This document shows, piece after piece, positions 15,262-23,099 of a DNA stretch of 32,936 nucleotides. The stretch's first letter is position 1; every line of letters starts with the position of its first letter. Below the pieces are notes generated by a model. It was not told where the DNA came from and did no database searches. It was given only the letters and a program-made list of their open reading frames with translations. Made by a program: the position numbers and the translations under genes. Source of the DNA: Oscillospiraceae bacterium (GTDB taxonomy: Bacteria; Bacillota; Clostridia; Oscillospirales; Acutalibacteraceae); the NCBI GenBank assembly GCA_031269595.1, contig JAISYX010000085.1, forward strand, positions 1 through 32,936. Direction: 5' to 3'.

Positions 15262-15558
15262 CTACTTCCCCGAAAGCGCACGCTCCAGCCAAATTGTGCC
15301 TATCTCCAAGGCACGGTAGAGGCCTTCCTTTTCGCTTGTTTTAACTATTCTGTCCTTAAGACGAATGTCGGGGTCTGTGTACATTAGCTGTACAGATAGC
15401 TGGTTTGGTACATCTAAATCGTTAACCCTTTTGCTTGACAAAATAACAATATGGACTATATATTTATCAGTCATATTGCCGTAATAAATCTCATTGCCGC
15501 AGCGCAGCAAGGGTCTGCCCTTGTATAAAAGCTGCTCTTTTGTTGTTGCCTCTGCCAT
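15262..15558 (-). CDS. Hypothetical protein downstream of ireB
   Basis: A 98-residue soluble protein that I do not recognise: KEQLLYKGRPLLRCGNEIYY, VHIVILSSKRVNDLDVP, QLSVQLMYTDPDIRLKD, ending LYRALEIGTIWLERALSGK. The mixed beta pattern suggests a small beta-rich fold. GGAGGTG stands about 6 nt before the ATG. It starts 14 nt after the ireB stop and shares its promoter and terminator, so a job linked to IreB or cell division is possible. In many Firmicutes the ireB gene is followed by ruvX and a UPF0473 gene; this protein resembles neither RuvX nor the acidic UPF0473 proteins. Confidence 0.72.
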   Translation of the reverse strand: MAEATTKEQLLYKGRPLLRCGNEIYYGNMTDKYIVHIVILSSKRVNDLDVPNQLSVQLMYTDPDIRLKDRIVKTSEKEGLYRALEIGTIWLERALSGK

Positions 15559-15572
15559 GGGGCACCTCCATC

Positions 15573-15821
15573 TTATCCGTTCAGGAAGGAGCGCAAAAGC
15601 TCTTGCAGCAGCTCATCTCTGTCTATGCGCCTGATAGTGCTGCGTGCTCCTCCGTGAGTGGTGATATATGTGGGGTCTTCTGAAAGAATGTATCCCACAA
15701 TTTGATTGATTGGGTTATAACCCTTTTCTGTTAAAGCATCATACACCTTTGTAAGATTCTCTTTTATAACCCTGCTGTGGTCCTCAGCAATTGAAAATGT
15801 TATGGTTCTGTCATCCGGCAT
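15573..15821 (-). CDS. ireB: IreB-family regulatory phosphoprotein (UPF0297)
   Basis: In Enterococcus, IreB is a small dimeric protein phosphorylated by the Ser/Thr kinase IreK and restrains cephalosporin resistance. In Clostridia the role is inferred from the family. The 82 residues include the hallmark [20 protein letters not shown] followed by [20 protein letters not shown] and [14 protein letters not shown]. The N-terminal TITFSIAED resembles the phosphorylated segment TxxF of relatives. The ATG at 15821 has AGGAGGAG 8 nt upstream and a promoter at 15854-15882. First gene of a two-gene unit. No IreK/PrkC kinase gene is in the window. Confidence 0.92.
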   Translation of the reverse strand: MPDDRTITFSIAEDHSRVIKENLTKVYDALTEKGYNPINQIVGYILSEDPTYITTHGGARSTIRRIDRDELLQELLRSFLNG

Positions 15822-15853
15822 AATTACACTCCTCCTTTTGTGTGATTATTGCT

Positions 15854-15882
15854 ATTATACATCATGTAGAAATAGATTGCAA
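15854..15882 (-). promoter_or_regulatory. Sigma-A type promoter of ireB
   Basis: On the minus strand TTGCAA (15882-15877), a 17-bp spacer and TATAAT (15859-15854). The predicted start is near 15847, about 26 nt before the ireB ATG. It sits in the 80-bp gap after the FAD oxidoreductase gene, where no terminator is seen. Confidence 0.7.
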
Positions 15883-15901
15883 GAGAATATTTATAAATTT
15901 A

Positions 15902-17464
15902 TCAGTTGCTTTTTTCCTCATGATATTCCTTTTCTGTGTTAACATTCCAGATATTCTCTTTATCTGTGCTGCCAGAATTGATATTCTTAACCGCCTCAAA
16001 GGCTGTGGCCATGGAGTGATCCATGTTATTATATCTATGCTGCCCATTGCGGCCTATGCAGAATAGGTTGCCTATTCCGTCCAGCCATGAGGTCAATTCA
16101 TCAATGCGGCTGTAGGTGTCAAAGTATGCGGGATACGCCTTTTTGACCCTCTCCCTGTGTGAATCCAGCACGTCAGAGGCGGAGTTGATTACGTCCATGC
16201 CCGCAAGCTCTGCGGCGGCAAAGTCTGTGAACTCCTTTTCGGACATATTCCAGTGCTCGTCGCCCTCATCACAGAAGTATTCAAGGCCAATCCACACCTG
16301 ATTTTCAGGCTTTTGCAGCATGTACGGCGACCAGTTGTTAAAGATTTGTATCCTGCCCAGCTTTACATCAGGCTCTTGGACATAAATCCAGCAATCGGGC
16401 ACTATGTTGCCCAAGGTTTTTTTGCCTGTCTCGTTTTTTAAATTGAGCTTATTTACAAGCAAGCCAACAGTTATAAAGTCCCTGTAGGGCAGATTTTTTG
16501 CTATGTATGCGGCATTTTCCGGCACTGCGGAGGCATCCATACCCTCCACTAAATCCTTAAGAGGCATGGTTGAGATAAACTCATCTGCAAATATTTCCTC
16601 TCCGCTCTCCGTGGTAACAGACTTAACCCTGCCGCCATCAAGGTGGATTTTGCGCACGGGCGTGTTAAATCTGATGCTGCCGCCCATGCTTTGAACCTCC
16701 TGAGCGGCTGTCTCCCACAGCTGCCCGGGGCCAAGCTTAGGATACCAGAACTGCTCTATCAATGAGGTTTCAACGTTTTTGCTATCCTTAGAGCCAAAGG
16801 CCTTGCTGAACATATCCTTTAAAACAGCAAGGATAGAAAGCCCCTTAACCCGCTGTGCGCCCCAATCGGCGGAGATTTCGGAGGGATGTCTGCCCCAGAG
16901 CTTTTGTGTGTACTTTTCAAAGAACATGCCATAGAGAACCTTGCCAAAGCGGTTTATGTAAAAGTTTTCAAGTGAATCCTCATTCTTCTTGATAACAGCC
17001 GATTTCATATATGAAAAGCCCGCCTTTGCGGTGCGCAGCAAGCCCATGTTTTTAATGGTTTGCAGCTTCATGCTAACAGGATAATCAAAGAATTTTTTTA
17101 AATAGTAAATGCGGGAGACCCTCTCACGTATGAGTATAACTCTATCCTCATTCTTAGGGTCGGGGCCGCCTGCTTCAATGGGCTTTTCACGGCCAAGGAG
17201 CTTATCGTCCAGAGCCTGCGCACCTTGCAGAGGCATGAGGCTACGCCACCACTCCATAACCCTGTCGTCCTTTGAAAAAAACCTGTGTCCGCCTATATCC
17301 ATGCGGTTGCCATTATGCTTAACCGTTCGGGAGATACCGCCAATGTCGCTGCTCTCTTCAAGAATAGTTACATCATAATCCTTTTCGCTTTTAAGCAGCT
17401 CAAATGCAGCGGTAAGACCTGCCGGCCCTGCACCTATTATTAAAACCTTCTTTTTTTCATTCAT
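15902..17464 (-). CDS. NAD(P)/FAD-dependent oxidoreductase (amine oxidase / UDP-galactopyranose mutase-like)
   Basis: A 520-residue flavoprotein. The N-terminal dinucleotide-binding motif is [19 protein letters not shown] (about 6-24), with the following [29 protein letters not shown] (about 60-74) is typical of a bacterial group annotated as protoporphyrinogen-oxidase or UDP-galactopyranose-mutase-like and often linked to cell-envelope sugars. The second FAD contact near the C-terminus is [20 protein letters not shown]. No signal peptide or membrane segment. The ATG has GGAG about 6 nt upstream. It lies 9 nt after the Clp gene stop, so it is last in the DUF5711-cvpA-pgsA-clp operon. The substrate cannot be read from the sequence; I favour a surface-polymer role over porphyrin oxidation because no haem genes are nearby. 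Confidence 0.82.
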   Translation of the reverse strand: MNEKKKVLIIGAGPAGLTAAFELLKSEKDYDVTILEESSDIGGISRTVKHNGNRMDIGGHRFFSKDDRVMEWWRSLMPLQGAQALDDKLLGREKPIEAGGPDPKNEDRVILIRERVSRIYYLKKFFDYPVSMKLQTIKNMGLLRTAKAGFSYMKSAVIKKNEDSLENFYINRFGKVLYGMFFEKYTQKLWGRHPSEISADWGAQRVKGLSILAVLKDMFSKAFGSKDSKNVETSLIEQFWYPKLGPGQLWETAAQEVQSMGGSIRFNTPVRKIHLDGGRVKSVTTESGEEIFADEFISTMPLKDLVEGMDASAVPENAAYIAKNLPYRDFITVGLLVNKLNLKNETGKKTLGNIVPDCWIYVQEPDVKLGRIQIFNNWSPYMLQKPENQVWIGLEYFCDEGDEHWNMSEKEFTDFAAAELAGMDVINSASDVLDSHRERVKKAYPAYFDTYSRIDELTSWLDGIGNLFCIGRNGQHRYNNMDHSMATAFEAVKNINSGSTDKENIWNVNTEKEYHEEKSN

Positions 17465-17473
17465 ATGCTTCTC

Positions 17474-19891
17474 CTACCCTATAGTTATATTCAAATCGCC
17501 GCCCTCTACAGCTATGCAAAAGGCTGCAATGCTCTCGCCCTGTTCCACCAGCAGTGAGGCCATTTTATCCTCGACCCTGCGCCTGATTAGGTTAAGCAAG
17601 TCTCTTGCGGCACTCTTGCCGCCCTGAGAATGCTCTGCCAGCCAGGTTACAGCGTCGTCGCTATAGCGCAGAGCTATAGCTCTCTCGTCAAGAGTTTTGG
17701 CATAGGCCTCTAAGGTTAGCACCGCTATGCGCTTGAAGTCCTCAAAAGAGAGGGGGTTAAACACCACAATCTCATCCACTCTGGCCAAAAATTCAGGCCG
17801 CAGGAACTCAGAGAGTGCCTTGCTTGCCTTTTCTTTGTTAAGCTCGTTTTCGCTGCGGGCAAAGCCCATCATACCGCCCTTTTTATCGCTTCCTGCATTG
17901 GAGGTCATAATAATAACGGTATTTTCAAAATTTACAACCCTGCCCTGTGCGTCTGTAACCCTACCCTCATCAAGTATTTGCAGCAGAATATTTAAAACAT
18001 CGGGGTGAGCCTTTTCAATCTCATCAAATAGCAGAACGCTGTAGGGCTTGCGGCGCACCTTTTCGGTGAGCTGGCCGGCCTCATCATAGCCCACATAGCC
18101 AGGGGGTGAGCCTATTATTTTTGAGACCGAGTGCTTTTCCATAAACTCGGACATATCAAGGCGTATTAGTGTTTCGGGTGAGTGGAAAAGCTCCTCTGCC
18201 AGAGCCTTTACCAACTCGGTTTTGCCAACGCCTGTAGGCCCTACAAATATAAATGAAGCGGGGTGTCTCCTGGGGCTTATTTGAACCCTGCTGCGCATTA
18301 TAGCCGCTGCAACCATGTCTACGGCCTCATCCTGCCCCACTATTCTCTTTTTTAGCACCTTATCTAAAAGGCTAAGGCGGCGATTTTCGTTCTCTGTCAC
18401 CTTTGAGGCGGGTATCCCTGTCCACAGCTCTATAACCTTGGCCAAATCCTCCTCTTTAACGGCGGCCTCCGCCACCTCGTCCTCAAGCTCGCTTATCTCT
18501 TTTTTAAGATTTTCGGCCAGCATTTTATTTTTGGCCTGCTTTTCATAAAATTCCAGCGTGCTCTCAGATTTTTCCTCCATGCGGGTGAGCTCTTCATTGC
18601 ATTTAGCAAGCCTTGCGCCCAATGCCTCATACTGTGAGATGGCCTTGTTGCGCAAAAGTGCACAGGCACAGCTCTCATCCAGCAAATCTATGGCCTTATC
18701 AGGCAAAAATCTGTCTGTTATATAGCGTTCGGAGAGGTTAACCACCCTGCGAATAAGCTCCTCAGAAATGGAGACCTTGTGGTAGCTCTCATAATATTCT
18801 CTAACGCCAAGCAAAACCTTGATTGTATCAGCTATTGAGGGCTCTTCAACTATAACGGGCTGAAACCTGCGCTCAAGGGCGGAATCCTTTTCTATATGCT
18901 TGCGGTATTCCTTAAAGGTAGTTGCGCCTATAACCTGAATCTCCCCGCGGGAGAGAGGGGGCTTCATTATATTTGCGGCACTCATTGAGCCCTCGGAATC
19001 GCCTGTGCCAACAAGTGTGTGCACCTCGTCTATAAACAGAATTATATTGCCCTCTGTCTTAATTTCATCCAGCAGGCCTTTAATGCGGCTTTCAAACTGG
19101 CCTCTAAACTGGGTTCCGGCCACAAGGCCTGTTAAGTCCAGCAGATGTATCTCTTTATTTTGAAGACGCAGGGGCACCTCTCCTGCGGAGATTCTAAGAG
19201 CCAAGCCCTCGGCTATGGCGGTTTTGCCAACCCCGGGCTCTCCTATTAAGCAGGGGTTGTTCTTGCTCCTGCGTGAGAGGATTTGTATAACCCTTTCTAT
19301 CTCTCTGTCTCTGCCTATTATTCTGTCCAGCTCACCTGCAACTGCACGGGCTGTAAGGTTAGTGCAATATTGGTTGAGGTACTTGCGGTTTTTGTCTTTC
19401 TTTTTTGAATTCCTGCGCCTTTTTTTCTCCGTTTCCTGCTCATTCTCATGCTCAGAGAATGAAAATATGCTCGCAGGGTCAAAATCACCTGATAGCTCGC
19501 CCTCATTGCCCTCTAAAAAGCTTGCATCCATTAATTCAAAGGGCAGACTCCTTGCGCCGCCCTGCTCAAAATATTCGTCGCTGTCTTCGTCCTCATCTTC
19601 ATCGTCATAATCATCATCGTCATATTCGTCGTCATCATCGCCGCCATTTAAAAAATTAAAGCCGCCAAACTGCTCCATCATGGAGTTAATTTGCTCGTTC
19701 ATCTCCTCCATTTGTTCGTCGTCCATTTCATTCATTCCAAATTGAGCGAGCATATCTGTAACCGGCTTAATATTCATCTCCTTTGCGCACTGCATGCAGT
19801 AACCCTTTGGGGGGCTGCTGTCCTCTCCTGTTGAAACCGAAAAGAAGACTACCGCCGGCCATTTATGACATCTTGAACAAAGATTCTTCAT
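17474..19891 (-). CDS. Clp-type AAA+ unfoldase with N-terminal zinc finger and acidic linker
   Basis: An 805-residue Hsp100/Clp ATPase. Two AAA+ modules are present: Walker A1 GEPGVGKT (217-224) with Walker B ILFIDEVHTLVGTG, and Walker A2 GPTGVGKTELVKALAEEL with Walker B SVLLFDEIEKAHPDV. A coiled-coil middle segment (RLAKCNEELTRMEEKSEST) lies between them. A Met-Gly-Phe in the second module (GGMMGFARSE) matches the ClpP-docking loop of ClpC/ClpE, so a protease partner is likely. The usual Clp_N repeat domain is absent. Instead residues 1-38 form a Cys4 zinc finger (C5, C8, C32, C35), as in ClpE or McsA, followed by a Met/Glu-rich helix, a run of acidic residues at 84-107, and a basic patch near 157-170. 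The start overlaps the pgsA stop as ATGA. clpE-like is the closest name, but the linker is longer than in ClpE. Confidence 0.88.
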   Translation of the reverse strand: MKNLCSRCHKWPAVVFFSVSTGEDSSPPKGYCMQCAKEMNIKPVTDMLAQFGMNEMDDEQMEEMNEQINSMMEQFGGFNFLNGGDDDDEYDDDDYDDEDEDEDSDEYFEQGGARSLPFELMDASFLEGNEGELSGDFDPASIFSFSEHENEQETEKKRRRNSKKKDKNRKYLNQYCTNLTARAVAGELDRIIGRDREIERVIQILSRRSKNNPCLIGEPGVGKTAIAEGLALRISAGEVPLRLQNKEIHLLDLTGLVAGTQFRGQFESRIKGLLDEIKTEGNIILFIDEVHTLVGTGDSEGSMSAANIMKPPLSRGEIQVIGATTFKEYRKHIEKDSALERRFQPVIVEEPSIADTIKVLLGVREYYESYHKVSISEELIRRVVNLSERYITDRFLPDKAIDLLDESCACALLRNKAISQYEALGARLAKCNEELTRMEEKSESTLEFYEKQAKNKMLAENLKKEISELEDEVAEAAVKEEDLAKVIELWTGIPASKVTENENRRLSLLDKVLKKRIVGQDEAVDMVAAAIMRSRVQISPRRHPASFIFVGPTGVGKTELVKALAEELFHSPETLIRLDMSEFMEKHSVSKIIGSPPGYVGYDEAGQLTEKVRRKPYSVLLFDEIEKAHPDVLNILLQILDEGRVTDAQGRVVNFENTVIIMTSNAGSDKKGGMMGFARSENELNKEKASKALSEFLRPEFLARVDEIVVFNPLSFEDFKRIAVLTLEAYAKTLDERAIALRYSDDAVTWLAEHSQGGKSAARDLLNLIRRRVEDKMASLLVEQGESIAAFCIAVEGGDLNITIG

Positions 19892-20490
19892 TTGTGTTCC
19901 TCCTGATTCTGGGCTTCTTTTAAAAGCCCTATAGCCGTGTGCACATATCCGCCCAGAGCAAACAGAGCCAGTGCCGTTGTTATTGCAACCAAAATAAGCT
20001 CCACAAGCCAGCGGGAGGGGAACTCAGCCTTGAATACCTCAAAGAGCACAAGTACCAGCATAACGCAGTAAAAGAACACCGTTGAGAGCTTCCCGTACCA
20101 TTTTGCAGCTGTGGGCTTGGTTCCCATTGAGAGAAGCACAAGGCTGCCCAAGCACATTATAAGCTCCTTTGTGGCCATTATAGTAAAACAGATACCAAGC
20201 CCCGAAAAGCCATGGGCAAACCTTGCCCACATACACACCACAACAGCGCACAGTGTTAGCTTGTCTGCAATTGGGTCTAGTATCTTTCCCATTTCGGTTA
20301 TTTGATTAAGCTTGCGGGCAAGGTAACCGTCGAACATGTCCGAAAGCCCCGAGGCAAGCAATACACCCGAAGCAGCCCAAAGATTATTTTTAAAAAAGAA
20401 GTAAACAAAAACCGGTATAAGAATAATTCTTATAAAAGATAGCGTGTTTGGCACGTTAAGTATGCTCTTGCTAAGCTGACTTCTGCTCAT
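19888..20490 (-). CDS. pgsA: CDP-diacylglycerol-glycerol-3-phosphate phosphatidyltransferase (PgsA-like)
   Basis: A CDP-alcohol phosphatidyltransferase that makes phosphatidylglycerol phosphate in the membrane. The catalytic pattern DG-x2-AR-x8-G-x3-D-x3-D is intact in SDMFDGYLARKLNQITEM and GKILDPIADK. The opening LNVPNTLSFIRIILIPVFVY is typical for PgsA. Several hydrophobic segments follow. I choose the ATG at 20490 (200 residues): AAAGGGG lies about 11-12 nt upstream, while the frame running up to 20562 overlaps the previous gene and has a poor start. It overlaps the clp start by the ATGA arrangement. Cardiolipin or phosphatidylserine synthase members of the same family cannot be excluded but fit the motif spacing less well. 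Confidence 0.88.
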   Translation of the reverse strand: MSRSQLSKSILNVPNTLSFIRIILIPVFVYFFFKNNLWAASGVLLASGLSDMFDGYLARKLNQITEMGKILDPIADKLTLCAVVVCMWARFAHGFSGLGICFTIMATKELIMCLGSLVLLSMGTKPTAAKWYGKLSTVFFYCVMLVLVLFEVFKAEFPSRWLVELILVAITTALALFALGGYVHTAIGLLKEAQNQEEHK

Positions 20491-20539
20491 GCTTACAAAA
20501 ATCCCCTTTCTTAACCTAAAACAAGAGGGTTGAGCTTTT

Positions 20540-21280
20540 TTAGGCGATATTTTTAATATCACCTATTATAAAATTAAGTATGTTATTTTCATAAAAAAGT
20601 TTAACCAGATAGGATTTATCAATATACTCTCTTGCTTTTATTATAATTCCCAAATCGTTTATTACGGGGAATATAAGACCTATGCCGCAAAGAACTATAA
20701 GCAAATAAATAACCGCACGTGTTGCGCCAAAAACACCGCTGAATATAGGGTCGCAATAGCAAATTGCAGGTGATTTAACTGTATCCTCTAAAACCTTGCA
20801 CATGGTTCTGTAAATAAAAAAGAAGGCAAAGCAGAGGAGTATCATAAACACAGCCCTTAGCACACCCTGAATAACAGGACCTGCAAGAACCTCAGCTATT
20901 TGCTGCGAGGCCTGCTTGGGGGAATATTCCAAAACAGCCTGGTCTATCTTATTTTGATTAACCGTGTTGTTAAGGCCGTATTCCTCTGCGCCAGAGCGCA
21001 CAAAGCTGGGCATAAGGCGCAAAACCCTTTCAAGTCGGGTTCCGCTGCCGTACATTACACCCATTTTTTCAACCTGAATTTCTATCTTTCTGGCAATGGC
21101 ATTTTTAAAGAACCAATTAAAGGTAAGCTTTGAGAGTATCATGCTTATCCTTCCAGAGGCAGCCACAGTCATAAACAGGCACACCGTATCTAATATGACT
21201 CTTAGCATGGTATGCTTTGCGGTTCTCCATATCATAAAAACAATAAATATTAACAAAATACCGTCTAAAATGTATTGCAA
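20540..21280 (-). CDS. CvpA-family membrane protein
   Basis: 246 residues with an N-terminal membrane helix (ILDGILLIFIVFMIWRTAK), a second one near residues 30-45, a soluble middle of about 75 residues, then AVFMILLCFAFFFIYRTM and AVIYLLIVLCGIGLIFPVIN. The arrangement and the FSGVFGATRAVIYLLIVL stretch (glycine followed by Ala-Arg-Ala before the last helix) match CvpA (colicin V production), a family with roles in envelope homeostasis that are not well defined. The TTG start is supported by GGAGGTG 8 nt upstream. The long middle insert makes it bigger than typical CvpA (about 160-180), as is common in Clostridia. Part of the operon that begins with the DUF5711 gene. Confidence 0.75.
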   Translation of the reverse strand: MQYILDGILLIFIVFMIWRTAKHTMLRVILDTVCLFMTVAASGRISMILSKLTFNWFFKNAIARKIEIQVEKMGVMYGSGTRLERVLRLMPSFVRSGAEEYGLNNTVNQNKIDQAVLEYSPKQASQQIAEVLAGPVIQGVLRAVFMILLCFAFFFIYRTMCKVLEDTVKSPAICYCDPIFSGVFGATRAVIYLLIVLCGIGLIFPVINDLGIIIKAREYIDKSYLVKLFYENNILNFIIGDIKNIA

Positions 21281-21357
21281 TTTAATTGCACCTCCAAAAG
21301 CCCAATTTAAATAATAATATCATATTTTTTCCCACATTACAACATTTATTAAAAATT

Positions 21358-22605
21358 TTATAATTCAATGCGTCTAATGCTGCTTAAACCCGAAATATAC
21401 GCATAATGTCCGTTAACCGCAACCCTTTTAGAGCCTGCGCCCGCATCATAGCTATTAAATAATGTCCCGTTTGTTTTATAGGAGTACAGCTTGCCGTCTG
21501 TTGTTACATAGATATACTTCCCTCTAAATTTTACGTCCAGAGCATCTATATTGGCGTCCTTTTCAGATATTTTTAAGCCGTTTTTGCCAATTATAAACAG
21601 GGTGCAGTTCCTTCTGTCGCTGTATTTTGAAAGGGCAAGAGCCGCGCCGTCATTATATGATATATCATAACATGCAAGGTGTCTTCCTCCATAGCTGTAA
21701 TTGCTTGCGGTATTGTCGCCCACCTTCATAACAGTTACGCCTGTATCCCCCACCACAGCAAGATTATCTGCGGATAAATACTCCAGTGCCATGTACATGC
21801 AGCCCTCTATTTCATAAGAGGCCACCGCTGTTTTTTTATCCTGCTTAAAAACCTTGACTACAGAGCATATATCCCCGTTTTTCGCCTTGATTCCCGCCAC
21901 AGCAACGCTTTTGCCGTTGGGGCTTACAGCCACGTCCACTACCTGATATTCTGTTGAGGCCCACTTGAGCACCTGTGTGTTATCCGATTGATAAAGGGTT
22001 ACAGAGGCAAAGCTCTGTTCCTCCTTTGCCGCAATAGCATATGCGCCGTTTTCGCCCATATCTGCAACTATTATGCGGTTTTCGGCACTGCCCTTGTAAA
22101 TGGTCTCTGATATGCTCTCTATTTTATAGGCCTTGCCGCCCATATCATATATGAGCAAGCGTTTATCGCCTGTTGATACAACGGGAGCATTAAAGCCGTG
22201 CAGCCTTTCGGCGGCCCGCTTGCCGCTGGGATTATAGGCAATAAGCGAGGTGTTGGAGAGCGTGAGCACTGTGCCGTTGAACTCCTCAAATTGCAGGGTT
22301 CTGCTGCCCGAAACAGCAAGAGGATAGCCATCTCCATTGCCTGTTTTTGCAATGGAATCATGCACCCACTGCACCATGCCGTTGTAGGATAAATCATAGC
22401 GGTTTTGATATATGAACAGTATAATCAAAAAGGCCAAAAGGCACAGAATAAGTCTGATAACAATTTTGCGTATGTAGCTGCCTATCCTTTTAACCTGCGC
22501 CTTGCGCTTTAGCACACTAAACGAAACCTGCTTGGCAGAGATTTTGTCATTGCGGATTCTGCGCTGCCGCCGAGGCCGTTTTTCAGTTTTTTTCTTCCCA
22601 GCCAT
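21358..22605 (-). CDS. DUF5711-family membrane-anchored beta-propeller-like protein
   Basis: A 415-residue protein with a strongly basic cytoplasmic N-terminus (KKKTEKRPRRQRRIRNDK), one membrane helix (LILCLLAFLIILFIYQ, about residues 55-70), and an extracytoplasmic domain of repeated beta strands: LLIYDMGGKAYKI, VVDVAVSPNGKSVAVAGI, LYSYKTNGTLFNSYDAGAG. The pattern fits a propeller of the DUF5711 family, whose function is not known. The ATG at 22605 has AAAAGG 10 nt upstream; a GTG at 22614 is also possible. It is first in the operon with cvpA, pgsA, clp and the oxidoreductase, behind the promoter at 22850-22878. The linkage with lipid and envelope genes suggests a role at the cell surface. 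Confidence 0.78.
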   Translation of the reverse strand: MAGKKKTEKRPRRQRRIRNDKISAKQVSFSVLKRKAQVKRIGSYIRKIVIRLILCLLAFLIILFIYQNRYDLSYNGMVQWVHDSIAKTGNGDGYPLAVSGSRTLQFEEFNGTVLTLSNTSLIAYNPSGKRAAERLHGFNAPVVSTGDKRLLIYDMGGKAYKIESISETIYKGSAENRIIVADMGENGAYAIAAKEEQSFASVTLYQSDNTQVLKWASTEYQVVDVAVSPNGKSVAVAGIKAKNGDICSVVKVFKQDKKTAVASYEIEGCMYMALEYLSADNLAVVGDTGVTVMKVGDNTASNYSYGGRHLACYDISYNDGAALALSKYSDRRNCTLFIIGKNGLKISEKDANIDALDVKFRGKYIYVTTDGKLYSYKTNGTLFNSYDAGAGSKRVAVNGHYAYISGLSSIRRIEL

Positions 22606-22650
22606 TTCTCCCACGCCTTTTCATATATTTATCCCATTAAAAGCTACCCT

Positions 22651-22727
22651 GTAGGGGCAGACCTATGTGTCTGCCCCCAAACGGGCATTTTTACGATAAT
22701 CTGGGAAGACACATAGGTCGGCCCCTT
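22651..22727 (+). repeat. 77-bp palindromic intergenic element, copy C (degenerate right arm)
   Basis: The left arm is regular; the right arm carries several changes (GGAAGAC for GGCAGAC, GGTCGGCCCCTTC at the end). Same orientation as copies A and D. It lies in the presumed 5' leader of the DUF5711 operon, 46 bp before its start, so it may fold in the mRNA and affect translation or transcript stability. Confidence 0.82.
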
Positions 22728-22738
22728 CGGTTTTTATG

Positions 22739-22843
22739 GATGCCTGATTCAGAGTTATGTTATTACACAAAAGCACGCAGTGCTAACCTCTAATCGTAAC
22801 AATGTTCTCTCAGGCATCGGCAATTTATTGCCGCTAATGCCGT
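22739..22843 (-). ncRNA. Candidate structured leader RNA upstream of the DUF5711 operon
   Basis: Transcript expected from the promoter at 22850-22878. Near its 5' end lies a nested hairpin: ATGCC/GGCAT (22837-22841 with 22813-22817) around CGGCAA-TAAA-TTGCCG. The 3' side of this hairpin overlaps GATGCCTGA (22818-22810), which is perfectly complementary to TCAGGCATC at 22747-22739. The two pairings exclude each other. A small hairpin AGCAC-TGC-GTGCT (22784-22772) followed by TTTTGTGT lies between them. This looks like a switch or attenuator, but it matches no riboswitch class I know. An independent small RNA or a MITE remnant is also possible. Confidence 0.4.
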
Positions 22844-22849
22844 GAGGTT

Positions 22850-22878
22850 ATTATAGCATATTTCCGCATAAAAGTCAA
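22850..22878 (-). promoter_or_regulatory. Near-consensus sigma-A promoter for the DUF5711-cvpA-pgsA-clp-oxidoreductase operon
   Basis: On the minus strand TTGACT (22878-22873), a 17-bp spacer and TATAAT (22855-22850). The best promoter match in the window. The predicted start, near 22843, leaves a leader of about 240 nt before the gene at 22605, containing the RNA candidate and palindromic copy C. Confidence 0.8.
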
Positions 22879-22989
22879 TTTTTGTGTGATTTCAGGCGGG
22901 TTTTTATGTGCTGAAAACGGCTAAGGTATGGGCTTTGCGGCTGTGCTGATATGTCAATAAAAAATTTACATATTAGACAACAAGCCCCC

Positions 22990-23065
22990 GTAGGGGCAGA
23001 CCTATGTGCCTGCCCAAATACGGGCATTTTACGTTAATCTGGGCAGACACATAGGTCTGCCCCTA
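22990..23065 (+). repeat. 77-bp-class palindromic intergenic element, copy D
   Basis: Arms GTAGGGGCAGACC... and ...GGTCTGCCCCTA with centre CGGGCATTTTACGTTAATCT. Same orientation as A and C. It starts 35 bp past the truA stop on the minus strand, where it could act as a terminator hairpin; an ATTATGCATTATACATTA word lies between it and truA. Confidence 0.87.
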
Positions 23066-23099
23066 GCGTTTTTAGAGATACCCCATTATGCATTATACA

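Noticed and set aside
22739-22843. TPP riboswitch, suggested by a CTGAGA word
   Set aside because: The other conserved TPP segments are missing and the downstream operon has no thiamine link.
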